A stretch of DNA of 28,537 nucleotides from Flavobacteriales bacterium UBA6049. Lineage in GTDB: Bacteria > Bacteroidota > Bacteroidia > Flavobacteriales_G > Salibacteraceae. The translations under genes and the position numbers were made by a program. Numbering within the stretch: position 1 is the first letter of the stretch; each line of letters opens with the position of its first letter. Below, one piece after another: positions 13,576 to 21,890 of this stretch. The notes under the pieces were generated by a model. That model was not told where the DNA came from. It saw only the letters and a list, made by a program, of their open reading frames with translations, and searched no databases. Where the stretch lies: positions 1-28,537 of the forward strand of contig DIYR01000211.1 of NCBI GenBank assembly GCA_002429085.1. The letters run 5' to 3'.

Positions 13576-15702
13576 TTAGTGGAAAACAGTGATTTTTTCA
13601 GTGATTACGTCTCCTGAATCTGTTTTTACCGTTATGAAATAAATTCCACTATTTAGCAGATCAGTTGAAATTTGGTAAACATTGTTCTTACTAAAGTTCA
13701 GTTCTTTTGTAAGAATGGTTTTACCACTGATATCTGATAAAATTATGCTGGATTTTAAGTCTTCAGAAAGATTTACAAATTGAAGATTGATATAATTATT
13801 TGCAGGGTTTGGATATGTTCTGAATTCAGCTGATTTTTTTGACACATTTGTCGTGTATACTGCACCTGTCACTTCAAAATCAGTTGGATCTGATGTACAT
13901 CCTGCTGAATCTGTTACTATAAGAGTATAAGTACCTTTCGTATCTAACCCCGATATGTTTTTAGATGTTGAAGTGAAATTGTTTGGGCCACTCCAAACGT
14001 AAGAATAAGGTTCTGTGCCTCCGCTTACATCTACCTCTACAGATCCTTCGTAAGTGTCGTCTGTTACTGTGCCAGTTATACCTATAGTTACGTTTTTACA
14101 CAGTTCAGAATTAAGAGTATATAATCGTACAAATGGTAACATATCGGTTCTATATCCCCAGCCGTCAGGTCCAGACTCATCAATTCTATTCAAGACTGCC
14201 AATGGTGGAACATTTTCATTTAATCCGGCATGTGTTCCAATAGCAACTTCGCTAGTATAGACTTTAAATGCAGCGTAGTATAATCCTGGAGTAAGTGTAA
14301 CTGGTGTGTGGAATTGGAGTGTTACCCAGCTATCAGCGTCTTCAGCTGTTGCACTGTAGAATTCTATTGCGGCCACTGGGTTCCCCATGTCATTGCTATT
14401 GAACAAATAATACGATAAAGGATCTCCAACATCTAATCCATAACCGTTAGGGAGATCAGGGAAGTAGCATGACATAGCTACAGCAGTGTCTTGTTCTAGT
14501 ATTTCAAACCCTACTGCGAGCTCCCAAGTTGAGGCGTCAAACCAGTTTCCTTGATTTGAGTTATCATTATCTCGTCTATATTCATTTTGAGTAACTAGGA
14601 ATGAAGTTTCCAAGATGCTGTTGGTTGAATCGTAATCAGCTGATTCAGATGTGGTTTCTAGTCGAACATTATACGTTCCAATTCCTTGTGTTGGATAGAA
14701 GTTGTTTGTGACGTTTAATGAATCAAATTGCCCCTGACCAATAGTTATTGGAGAAGAAGACGATTGAAATATCTGGCTTCCATCTTTAGTAACAGTTGCG
14801 GTAAGTGCAACATTCGAATTTGAAGCCCCACCAATATTTTCAATGCCAGCTCCAAACAATATAGTATCTGCATTTGCATGTTTAACAGGAATTGCAGTGT
14901 AATACCTTGATTCGGTTGAATCGGTATAGCCATTATAATAATCTTGATTGATGGCTAGATCATAATCTGGAGGAGTTACAAGGCGGATATCATCAATCAT
15001 CCAATAATAGACTCTGGCACTCCACCCAAATCGAAGGTATACGGTTGGTGAGTTTCCTGCAATGGAAGATATATCTACAGAGAATAGATTTGGGTTTTCT
15101 GATTGATCATTGGCAGAAACACTTCCTTTAGCATCATAATAAGTAAATGACGTACCATCCGTGCTTACTCCAACTTGAAGCTCAGGACCATTGTTATATC
15201 TAAAGAGTTGTTCAAATTCTAATCTAATAGCTGGATATCCACTAGCATCTATTGCTGATGTAGTGATATATGTTTCAAGAAATTGATAGGTAGCTCCTGA
15301 TGGTTGACCAAACATGTTATGATTGGCAGAATCTGGATCATTGATTAAGAATCCGTTGGCACCAGTAGTAGAAGCTATTCCTGGATCACCAGATGTGCCA
15401 CCATTGTCATTAAAAAAGCCCCATGATCCATCAGTAGAATAAACCCATGGACAATCACTTGATCCTGTGCCACTCAATGTCCAACCATTGGGTATTCCGG
15501 ATCCAAAATCTTCATACCATATGGTATCAACTTGATTGGTAATAGTTCCTGTTGCTCCTCCAGCTCCCCTAAGACTTCTGGAACGGAGAACATGTGTATC
15601 TTCGCTAAAAGAATTTGACGTTGGTCCTGTACTTCGATTCACTTGTGCATGAGTACTAAGAACCAACAAAGCGCAACCTGCGCTGAGTAAGATCTGTTTC
15701 AT
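13576..15702 (-). CDS. T9SS-secreted protein with SprB-like repeat (paralog 2)
   Basis: A 708-residue exported protein built like its neighbour. Signal peptide 1-19 (MKQILLSAGCALLVLSTHA). A jelly-roll-like domain at about 55-240 ends in YYWMIDDIRLVTPPDYDL. A beta-rich middle follows, with LTPGLYYAAFKV near 472 and DMLPFVRLYTLNSELCKN near 520. A single SprB-like module (about 537-612) has SGGTEPYSYVWSGPN and SGLDTKGTYTLIVTDSAGC. The type A sorting domain is at about 626-708 (FRTYPNPANNYINLQF to GIYFITVKT). The neighbour has two repeats and this one has one, otherwise the same order. It is upstream of paralog 1, same strand. No enzyme motif is visible; cell-surface binding is inferred. Confidence 0.9.
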   Translation of the reverse strand: MKQILLSAGCALLVLSTHAQVNRSTGPTSNSFSEDTHVLRSRSLRGAGGATGTITNQVDTIWYEDFGSGIPNGWTLSGTGSSDCPWVYSTDGSWGFFNDNGGTSGDPGIASTTGANGFLINDPDSANHNMFGQPSGATYQFLETYITTSAIDASGYPAIRLEFEQLFRYNNGPELQVGVSTDGTSFTYYDAKGSVSANDQSENPNLFSVDISSIAGNSPTVYLRFGWSARVYYWMIDDIRLVTPPDYDLAINQDYYNGYTDSTESRYYTAIPVKHANADTILFGAGIENIGGASNSNVALTATVTKDGSQIFQSSSSPITIGQGQFDSLNVTNNFYPTQGIGTYNVRLETTSESADYDSTNSILETSFLVTQNEYRRDNDNSNQGNWFDASTWELAVGFEILEQDTAVAMSCYFPDLPNGYGLDVGDPLSYYLFNSNDMGNPVAAIEFYSATAEDADSWVTLQFHTPVTLTPGLYYAAFKVYTSEVAIGTHAGLNENVPPLAVLNRIDESGPDGWGYRTDMLPFVRLYTLNSELCKNVTIGITGTVTDDTYEGSVEVDVSGGTEPYSYVWSGPNNFTSTSKNISGLDTKGTYTLIVTDSAGCTSDPTDFEVTGAVYTTNVSKKSAEFRTYPNPANNYINLQFVNLSEDLKSSIILSDISGKTILTKELNFSKNNVYQISTDLLNSGIYFITVKTDSGDVITEKITVFH

Positions 15703-15703
15703 G

Positions 15704-15729
15704 TTGTAATAATTTGGTCGTTATTACAA
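15704..15729. repeat. inverted repeat abutting the start codon of T9SS protein 2
   Basis: TTGTAATAA (15704-15712) and TTATTACAA (15721-15729) are perfect 9-nt arms with an 8-nt spacer. On the minus strand the hairpin ends one base before the ATG, within the 5' untranslated region. It may be an operator or affect translation. Confidence 0.45.
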
Positions 15730-15740
15730 AGAAACGAAGA

Positions 15741-15769
15741 AAGCCATCCTTGGGATGGCTTCTTTTTTT
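15741..15769 (+). terminator. rightward intrinsic terminator without an upstream rightward gene
   Basis: AAGCCATCC (15741-15749), 3-nt loop, GGATGGCTT (15753-15761), C, then seven T. The U-tract is on the plus strand, yet the gene to its left runs leftward. On the minus strand the flank is TTCTTCGTTTCTTTG, which is only moderately U-rich. Confidence 0.6.
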
Positions 15770-15884
15770 ATCCTTTTATAAGCGGTTGATTCTTCTAGAT
15801 GAACAACCGTTAGATTTCCCTGATCGGTTAATTTTAACAGATTTTGAGTTGTTATTTATAGATCAGATTATCTATCAAAATGTT
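15770..15884. other. gene-free spacer with a hairpin, possible small RNA
   Basis: Between two hairpins, this spacer has an imperfect stem CGGTTG-A-TTC (15783-15792) / GAA-CAACCG (15801-15809) and no convincing reading frame or promoter match. It may hold an untranslated RNA ending at the hairpin at 15885-15911, or be simple spacer. I see no family match. Confidence 0.25.
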
Positions 15885-15911
15885 AAATCGCTCTTTAAAA
15901 GAGCGATTTTT
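15885..15911. terminator. hairpin at the end of gcvP
   Basis: AAATCGCTC (15885-15893), TTTAAAA, GAGCGATTT (15901-15909), a near-perfect palindrome starting 4 bases after the gcvP stop. The minus-strand tail is AACATTTT, while the plus-strand side has TTTTT, so it can work in both directions. Confidence 0.65.
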
Positions 15912-15914
15912 GAT

Positions 15915-18770
15915 TTATGCATATGCTTCAATAGGTAAACAGCTGCAAACAAGATTTCTATCTCCGAAAGCATTATCTACTCTTCTTACATGAGGCCAAA
16001 ACTTAGCTTCCATTACGTATGGTAATGGATATGCTGCTTGCTGACGTGTGTATGGTAAAGACCACTCATCAGCAGTAACTAACTTTGCTGTATGTGGTGC
16101 ATTTTTTAATGGATTATTATCTTGACTCTGAACTCCACTTTCTACTTCGCGAATCTCATTACGGATAGCTTTCATGGCCGAGATGAAACGATCTAACTCT
16201 TGTTTTGACTCTGATTCTGTAGGTTCAACCATTACAGTTCCAGCAACTGGAAATGATACAGTTGGAGCATGAAATCCGAAATCAATTAATCGCTTTGCGA
16301 TATCTTCTACTTCAATTCCAGCTGTCTTTTTGAAATCACGACAGTCTAAAATCATTTCATGAGCAATTCTTCCGTTCTCTCCTTTATATAGTACATCGAA
16401 CTCACCTTCTAGTTGAGCCTGAATGTAATTTGCGTTTAAGATTGCGATGCGAGTACTTTCTGTTACACCTGATTTACCTAACATACGGATGTAACCATAT
16501 GAAATCAATAGTATCAATGCACTTCCGAATGGTGCTGCAGAAATTGGAGAGATACCCGAAGTACCACCAGTTTCAACAAGAGGATGAGCTGGTAAGAATG
16601 GTTTCAAGTGTTCTTTTACTCCAATTGGTCCCATACCTGGACCACCACCACCGTGAGGAATGGCAAAAGTTTTATGCAAGTTCAAGTGACAAACATCTGC
16701 TCCGATTAATCCTGGAGATGTTAATCCTACCTGAGCATTCATATTAGCACCATCCATATACACTTGGCCACCATTCTCGTGAATGATATTAGTAATTTCA
16801 ATGATACTTGCTTCATATACTCCATGTGTTGATGGATATGTTACCATTAATGCAGAAAGCTCATTTGCATGCTCTTGTGCTTTTGCTCTAAGGTCTTCAA
16901 CATCAATATTTCCTTGATCGTCACAAGCAACAACAACTACTTTCATACCCGCCATCACAGCAGATGCAGGATTAGTACCATGAGCAGATGAAGGTATCAA
17001 ACAAATGTTTCTGTGATGATCTCCATTAGTTTCGTGATAAGCACGAATTACCATTAACCCAGCATATTCACCTTGAGCTCCAGAATTAGGTTGGAAACTA
17101 ATACCATCAAAACCAGTTATATCTGCTAAATCTTTTCCTAGTTTTTCTATTAATTCAATCATTCCAGAAGCTTGTTCCATTGGAATGAATGGATGTAATC
17201 CAGCGAATCTTGGATGTGCAATTGGCAGCAACTCAGATGCAGCATTTAACTTCATGGTGCATGATCCTAATGAAATCATGGAATGCGTTAATGACATATC
17301 TCGATTTTCTAATCGTTTTATGTAACGCATCAATTCTGTTTCACTATGGTACATATGGAAAACTTCGTGTGTGAAATAATCAACATCACGGAGTAAATCG
17401 GCAGGAATACCATTAGAAGAAGGAACTTCTGAAACGGGTTCTGTTCCCATTGCTTTGGCTACAACACTGATGATAGCATTAATATCGTCATCAGAAGTAG
17501 TTTCGTTGATACTCATTCCAAATGAAGTATCAGTAAATCGTAAGTTAATTGATTCGCCTTCAGCAATAGCTTTTAGGCGAGCTAAGTTTTTAGGCTCTAG
17601 AGAAACTGTAATTGTATCAAAGAATGTATCGTTTACAAGTTCACAGCTCATTTGTTTTAAAGCTCCATGTAACTTGTTCGTTTTAGAGTGAATGTTCTCT
17701 GCAATTTCACGAATACCTTCTGGGCCATGGTAAACAGCATAGAAACTTGCCATAACAGCCAGCAGAGCTTGCGCAGTACAAATGTTAGAGGTTGCTTTAT
17801 CTCTGCGAATGTGCTGTTCTCTTGTTTGCAGAGCCATGCGTAATGCGTGATTTCCATCTGCATCCTTAGAAATACCAATTATTCTACCAGGAATATGACG
17901 CTTGTAATCTTCTCTTGTTGCAAAATATGCTGCGTGTGGACCACCATAGCCCATTGGAACACCAAAACGTTGTGTGTTCCCAACAACACAATCAGCGCCC
18001 ATACTACCTGGTGATTTCAAGATAGCTAAGGACATGATATCCGCGGCTACACATACTTTCACATCATGGGCATGTGATGCAGTTATAAAATCAGTGTAAT
18101 CCACAACTTGACCATCAACTTGAGGATATTGAAGTAATGCACCAAAGAATCCATCGGCTAAGTTGACTTCAAGGTGATTACCTACTATTACTTCAAATCC
18201 AAGAGGAAGAGCTCTGGTTTGAATTAATGAAATAGTTTGAGGGAAACATGCTTCAGAAACAAAGAACTTATTTACTCCAGCCTTTTGTGCTTTTCTACTC
18301 AAAGTAGCATAGAACATGCTCATTGCTTCAGCAGCTGCCGTAGCTTCATCTAAAAGAGATGCGTTGGCTAAATCCATCCCTGTTAAATCCATCACCATAG
18401 TTTGGAAGTTCAACAGAGCTTCCATTCTGCCTTGCGCTATTTCGGCTTGATAAGGTGTGTATGCCGTGTACCAACCAGGATTTTCTAATACGTTTCTCAA
18501 TATTGGAGCTGGGGTGATTGTATCATGATATCCCAACCCAATGTAGGTTTTGAAGAGTCTATTTTTCTCAGCTAACTCTTCAATATGTTGTGCATATTGA
18601 TACTCCGTCATTGACTTAGAAAGCTCCAGCTCTCGCTTCATGCGAATATTAGTCGGAACGGTTTGATCGATTAATTCGTCTAAAGAAGAAACCCCAACTG
18701 TGTTGAGCATTTCTTGCAGTTCAGCTTCTCTAGGCCCAATGTGGCGTTTGGTGAACTCGTTATATCCCAT
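15915..18770 (-). CDS. gcvP: glycine dehydrogenase (decarboxylating), P-protein
   Basis: The pyridoxal-phosphate subunit of the glycine cleavage system: decarboxylates glycine and passes the aminomethyl group to the lipoyl H-protein. At 951 residues it is the fused homodimeric type, not the split GcvPA/GcvPB form. The N-terminal half starts FTKRHIGPRE and contains YTPYQAEIAQGRMEALLNFQTM (about 104-125). The C-terminal half holds the cofactor site: SLGSCTMKLNA (500-510), SAHGTNPASA (595-604), MDGANMNAQVG and HLNLHKTFAIPHGGGGPGMGP, with the Schiff-base lysine at about 700. A stop at 15915 and a hairpin follow. GcvT, GcvH and the lipoamide dehydrogenase are not in this window. Confidence 0.97.
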   Translation of the reverse strand: MGYNEFTKRHIGPREAELQEMLNTVGVSSLDELIDQTVPTNIRMKRELELSKSMTEYQYAQHIEELAEKNRLFKTYIGLGYHDTITPAPILRNVLENPGWYTAYTPYQAEIAQGRMEALLNFQTMVMDLTGMDLANASLLDEATAAAEAMSMFYATLSRKAQKAGVNKFFVSEACFPQTISLIQTRALPLGFEVIVGNHLEVNLADGFFGALLQYPQVDGQVVDYTDFITASHAHDVKVCVAADIMSLAILKSPGSMGADCVVGNTQRFGVPMGYGGPHAAYFATREDYKRHIPGRIIGISKDADGNHALRMALQTREQHIRRDKATSNICTAQALLAVMASFYAVYHGPEGIREIAENIHSKTNKLHGALKQMSCELVNDTFFDTITVSLEPKNLARLKAIAEGESINLRFTDTSFGMSINETTSDDDINAIISVVAKAMGTEPVSEVPSSNGIPADLLRDVDYFTHEVFHMYHSETELMRYIKRLENRDMSLTHSMISLGSCTMKLNAASELLPIAHPRFAGLHPFIPMEQASGMIELIEKLGKDLADITGFDGISFQPNSGAQGEYAGLMVIRAYHETNGDHHRNICLIPSSAHGTNPASAVMAGMKVVVVACDDQGNIDVEDLRAKAQEHANELSALMVTYPSTHGVYEASIIEITNIIHENGGQVYMDGANMNAQVGLTSPGLIGADVCHLNLHKTFAIPHGGGGPGMGPIGVKEHLKPFLPAHPLVETGGTSGISPISAAPFGSALILLISYGYIRMLGKSGVTESTRIAILNANYIQAQLEGEFDVLYKGENGRIAHEMILDCRDFKKTAGIEVEDIAKRLIDFGFHAPTVSFPVAGTVMVEPTESESKQELDRFISAMKAIRNEIREVESGVQSQDNNPLKNAPHTAKLVTADEWSLPYTRQQAAYPLPYVMEAKFWPHVRRVDNAFGDRNLVCSCLPIEAYA

Positions 18771-18812
18771 AGTAAGTCTCGTTAAACGAAGTATTTAAAT
18801 ATAAAAATAGCT

Positions 18813-18828
18813 GTCACAAAGAAGTGAC
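18813..18828. repeat. inverted repeat upstream of the exported-protein gene
   Basis: GTCAC (18813-18817), AAAGAA, GTGAC (18824-18828) lies directly before the -7 box of the rightward gene and about 43 nt upstream of the divergent gcvP start. A possible operator, but the arms are only 5 nt. Confidence 0.3.
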
Positions 18829-18829
18829 G

Positions 18830-18837
18830 TAACTTTG
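18830..18837 (+). promoter_or_regulatory. -7 element for the exported-protein gene
   Basis: TAACTTTG matches TAnnTTTG exactly. It covers the TTG at 18835 that would otherwise be the longest start, which argues that translation begins further downstream. No clear -33 TTTG at the usual distance. Confidence 0.5.
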
Positions 18838-18876
18838 GCGCGAAAATCCGAATTTTTTAGCTCAATTCAACCATTT

Positions 18877-19521
18877 GTGAATTCATTTAACGAGTATAGA
18901 ACAAGCTTGTTCATATCATTAGCATTATTACTACTCTTTCCCTATTTTGGTTTTAGTCAGTCTTTGGATACATTGATCTTAGTGAATGGAAAAACGGTCA
19001 ATTGCACAAATGCTAAAACAGACTCTGTATTTGTTACGTATCAGCGACAAAAGAAGAGTGGAAAGCTGAAGAAAGAAACTCGCTTAGACAGGGAAATGGT
19101 GTTTTCCATCCGCAGAGTTTCAGGAGAGGAGGTGTTGTATAATCCAAGTCCTGCACAATTGAGGTCAGGAGATTTTACAGTTGAACAAATGCGATACTTT
19201 ATTCTTGGACAGCAGGATGCCAGAAACAATTATAAAACACATTGGTGGACTGTTGGAGGGTTAGTAATTGGTGGAGGTTTAGGGTATGCTGCGTACGATC
19301 AAATTTATGTAGCGGTCATTCCTTTTGCTTATACATTGGCGGCTGGATTCACTCCTGTGGAATTTAATGCAACACCGCAACGTGTCAATTCTGAGTTGAA
19401 TATAGAAGCTTACCAGATTGGTTACTTGAGAGCCGCTAAAAGCAAGCGTGTTTTTAGGGCATTAGAATCGAGTTTATTAGGAACGGCAATAGGTGTCGGA
19501 GTGGGGTATGCGACTAATTAA
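18877..19521 (+). CDS. exported protein of unknown function with glycine-rich membrane segments
   Basis: From the GTG at 18877 it has 214 residues, beginning VNSFNEYRTSLFISLALLLL and then FPYFGFSQS, a good Sec signal peptide. The mature part opens with SLDTLILVNGKTVNCTNAKT, then DSVFVTYQRQKKSGKLKK, a short beta-rich segment seen at the start of many Bacteroidota envelope proteins. Two small hydrophobic Gly-rich segments follow (VGGLVIGGGLGYAAYDQ and LLGTAIGVGVGYATN), which look like glycine-zipper helices. I do not recognise the family. The TTG at 18835 would place start codons inside the promoter, hence GTG is chosen. It sits 6 bases before the UbiA-like gene, likely one operon, and is divergent from gcvP. 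Confidence 0.7.
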   Translation: MNSFNEYRTSLFISLALLLLFPYFGFSQSLDTLILVNGKTVNCTNAKTDSVFVTYQRQKKSGKLKKETRLDREMVFSIRRVSGEEVLYNPSPAQLRSGDFTVEQMRYFILGQQDARNNYKTHWWTVGGLVIGGGLGYAAYDQIYVAVIPFAYTLAAGFTPVEFNATPQRVNSELNIEAYQIGYLRAAKSKRVFRALESSLLGTAIGVGVGYATN

Positions 19522-19527
19522 GCGTAT

Positions 19528-20388
19528 ATGACTTGGTTGATCCGCTTTTTCTTTTATTCCAACTTATATGTTGTTGTTGTAATAGGCGCTTTGCTATTGC
19601 AGAATAGCTGGATTTTTGGTTCAGAAGAGATCAACCAAAATTCAACTTGGTTTGTGTTGGCTGCCACGTTGTTTTTATATCCCTTCCATAGAGTTTATGG
19701 GGTTCAACAGCTAAGCGAAGCTTCTATGATGGAGCGCCACGAGTTTGTGTCGAGAAATCGAACTATCGTATGGATAATTGCTGCTATTGGATTTCTTGCT
19801 ACATGTTGGTTTGGGTGGCAACTACCTTTAAATAACTGGATTATTCATTCTTTGGTTGGTGTGATTGGTGTACTGTATGTGTTGCCAATTATTCCTTACA
19901 GAGGCAAGTGGATTAAGTTAAGAGAGGTGCCTTTTTTGAAAGTGTTTTTCATTGCCATGGTAGTGTCATACCTCACAACTGTATTCATAGTTGATGATCT
20001 TTCGTCTCAAGTACTTTGGGCTGTATTCATTATTAGATTTCTGTTCCTAGTTGCAGTTACTATTCCATTTGATATTAGAGATTATGGAATAGATAAGTGG
20101 CAGAAATTGCAAACGTTACCTGCTGTTTTGGGAATAGAAAAGGCAATTAAGTGGGCGTTGATCTCCAATTTGTTATTCAATGTAGTTTGCTTCATAGCTT
20201 TCTTCTTTTTTGATGCATTTTCTATTGGAGTTTTTCTAGGATTTGTAGCAAGTGAGATTTATGCTAATTATTGGGTGAGGCAAAGCAAACCGATACAGTC
20301 TGAAATATGGTTTGCAACACGCATAGAAGGAAGCATCGTAATACAAACCGTGTTTGTAGGAGTGGGACATTTATTGACTCGTGTATAA
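19528..20388 (+). CDS. UbiA-superfamily-like polytopic membrane protein
   Basis: A 286-residue protein with about eight hydrophobic segments. The segment FDIRDYGIDKWQKLQTLPAV then LGIEKAI (about 181-207) matches the second Asp-rich motif of the UbiA prenyltransferases (D-x-x-D-x-x-x-D, then T-L-P-x-x-L-G). The first motif, N-D-x-x-D-x-x-x-D between helices 2 and 3, is not seen: the equivalent region reads YPFHRVYGVQQLSEASMMER. So the fold is probably UbiA, but Mg-diphosphate binding may be altered or lost. Products of true UbiA enzymes include quinones, hemes and lipids; no substrate can be named here. It follows the exported protein by 6 bases. Its last 18 bases overlap the 3' end of the convergent methyltransferase. 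Confidence 0.6.
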   Translation: MTWLIRFFFYSNLYVVVVIGALLLQNSWIFGSEEINQNSTWFVLAATLFLYPFHRVYGVQQLSEASMMERHEFVSRNRTIVWIIAAIGFLATCWFGWQLPLNNWIIHSLVGVIGVLYVLPIIPYRGKWIKLREVPFLKVFFIAMVVSYLTTVFIVDDLSSQVLWAVFIIRFLFLVAVTIPFDIRDYGIDKWQKLQTLPAVLGIEKAIKWALISNLLFNVVCFIAFFFFDAFSIGVFLGFVASEIYANYWVRQSKPIQSEIWFATRIEGSIVIQTVFVGVGHLLTRV

Positions 20389-20985
20389 GGTGGCAAAACA
20401 TGTTTGTGATGTTTTACTCCAATCAACTTGGTATCCATTTTTACTGAGAGTACCATCAATATGGGGTAAGCGTTTAAGCTTTAATTGCAGAATCCAACTG
20501 GCTAACCACACCAGTAACTTGGTTCTGAAAGATTGAGCTGAATTAGATTTGAAATCTACTATAGCAATCTTAAGATTTTTGTTCCCATACGTTTGGAAAA
20601 CGCTTATCCAAGACTCTATTTCAGATTCAATAAAATGATCTAGAAAGAAAGGAAGAATCACTAAATCTACTTTTTGAGGAAGACGAATGTTTTGAGCATC
20701 ATGTTGAATGAAATGAATACTTGAAACTTCAATCCGTGATTGTGCTCTTTTAATCATCTCGCTAGAAATATCTACATAGTATAATGCGGAATTTGGGTGT
20801 TGCTTATTGTAAATAGGCAACCATTCACCAGTTCCTCCGCCAACACAAAGTGCTGAATTGTGAGGGGGAAGATGTTCTATTAAATCGAATGTTAATGTTT
20901 GGGCAGATGGGTAAATTAAATCTCTAAGCTTATCATAAAAAGGTGAAGCTACTCCATACCAAAACTGAGCAGCTTTTATGTTCAT
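20371..20985 (-). CDS. SAM-dependent methyltransferase, class I
   Basis: A 204-residue protein with a Rossmann-type SAM-binding fold. Motif I reads ALCVGGGTGEWL (about 45-56), followed by YYVDISSEMIKRAQ (the acidic residue that binds the SAM ribose), HDAQNIRLP and DLVILPFFLDHF. FWYGVASPFYDKLRDLIYPS at the start resembles the substrate-facing N-terminus of small UbiE/Coq5-type or phospholipid methyltransferases. The substrate is not determinable. Its ATG overlaps the gldA stop by one base (TAATG), so it is translated as a pair with gldA. The stop overlaps the UbiA-like gene on the other strand by 18 bases. Confidence 0.78.
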   Translation of the reverse strand: MNIKAAQFWYGVASPFYDKLRDLIYPSAQTLTFDLIEHLPPHNSALCVGGGTGEWLPIYNKQHPNSALYYVDISSEMIKRAQSRIEVSSIHFIQHDAQNIRLPQKVDLVILPFFLDHFIESEIESWISVFQTYGNKNLKIAIVDFKSNSAQSFRTKLLVWLASWILQLKLKRLPHIDGTLSKNGYQVDWSKTSQTCFATLYTSQ

Positions 20986-21890
20986 TACGATTTTGTTAGT
21001 TGCTGGAATACTTGCTCTAAATCGTATAGATTACGATTCATTTCTAAAATTACCAGTTGATTAGCAACAGCAAACTTGAAAATAGCTTCTCGTAAATCTT
21101 CTTTAGCATCAGATTCAACAATCCAAGCGTCATTTTCTTGTTCTGCTCGTTTGACACCATCAATTTGTTTTAGTTGATTTTTCGAAATACCTCCTCCAAA
21201 AACAACTCGTACTTGTTGCGTTTGGTTGGCTGCATTCTTTAACTCAGAAGTTGGCTTATCAGCTACTAACTCACCGTTATTGATAATGATTACTCTATCA
21301 CAAATGGCCTCAACCTCTTGCATAATATGTGTACTCATCATCACGGTTTTTTCTTTCCCAACGGATTTAATCAATTCACGTATTTCAATAATTTGATTGG
21401 GATCTAAACCTGTTGTAGGTTCATCTAAAATCAATACTTCAGGATCATGAATCATGGCTTGTGCTAAGCCAACACGTTGACGATATCCTTTACTAAGAGC
21501 ACCAATCTTTTTGTGTTGCTCTTTTTGTAAACCAACTAAATCGATCAGTTCTTGAACACGAGCCTTAATGTTTTTGATCTTATAGATTCCACCTACAAAC
21601 TCTAAGTATTCTTTGATATACATCTCTAAATACTGAGGATTGTGTTCTGGTAGATAACCAAGCTTTGCTTTTACTTTCAACGGATCTTCTTCCACATCAA
21701 AACCACATACAGCTACTTTACCCTGTGTTTGTGGTAAATAGCATGTAATAATCTTCATCATAGTAGATTTTCCAGCACCATTAGGCCCTAGAAATCCAAC
21801 AATTTCTCCTTTCCCTATGCTGAATGATATGTTGTTTAACGCTTTTTGCGTTCCGTATTCCTTGGTTACTTGTTCTACCTGTATCGACAT
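20985..21890 (-). CDS. gldA: gliding-motility-type ABC transporter ATPase GldA
   Basis: A 301-residue ATPase from the ATG at 21890, starting MSIQVEQVTKEYGTQKALNN. Walker A is GPNGAGKST (35-43), followed by the Q-loop region LGYLPEHNPQYLEMYIKEYL. The signature LSKGYRQRVGLAQAM, Walker B VLILDEPTTGLDP and STHIMQEVEAICDRV complete the set. In Flavobacterium johnsoniae, GldA works with the membrane proteins GldF and GldG in gliding motility. Those partners are not in this window. Length and sequence fit GldA well, though ABC-2 type multidrug ATPases are close relatives. An in-frame start at 21989 would overlap rsgA and is rejected. A methyltransferase follows with a 1-base overlap. Confidence 0.82.
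   Translation of the reverse strand: MSIQVEQVTKEYGTQKALNNISFSIGKGEIVGFLGPNGAGKSTMMKIITCYLPQTQGKVAVCGFDVEEDPLKVKAKLGYLPEHNPQYLEMYIKEYLEFVGGIYKIKNIKARVQELIDLVGLQKEQHKKIGALSKGYRQRVGLAQAMIHDPEVLILDEPTTGLDPNQIIEIRELIKSVGKEKTVMMSTHIMQEVEAICDRVIIINNGELVADKPTSELKNAANQTQQVRVVFGGGISKNQLKQIDGVKRAEQENDAWIVESDAKEDLREAIFKFAVANQLVILEMNRNLYDLEQVFQQLTKS

Noticed and set aside
15714..15938. 74-codon plus-strand frame starting at TTG
   Set aside because: Runs through two hairpins and into the gcvP end; no ATG near its start, no conserved motif.
16430..16747. 105-codon plus-strand frame in gcvP
   Set aside because: Antisense to a highly conserved part of gcvP; no independent start signal.
18835..18876. TTG start for the exported-protein gene
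   Set aside because: The TTG is part of the TAACTTTG -7 element; the GTG at 18877 begins a clean signal peptide.
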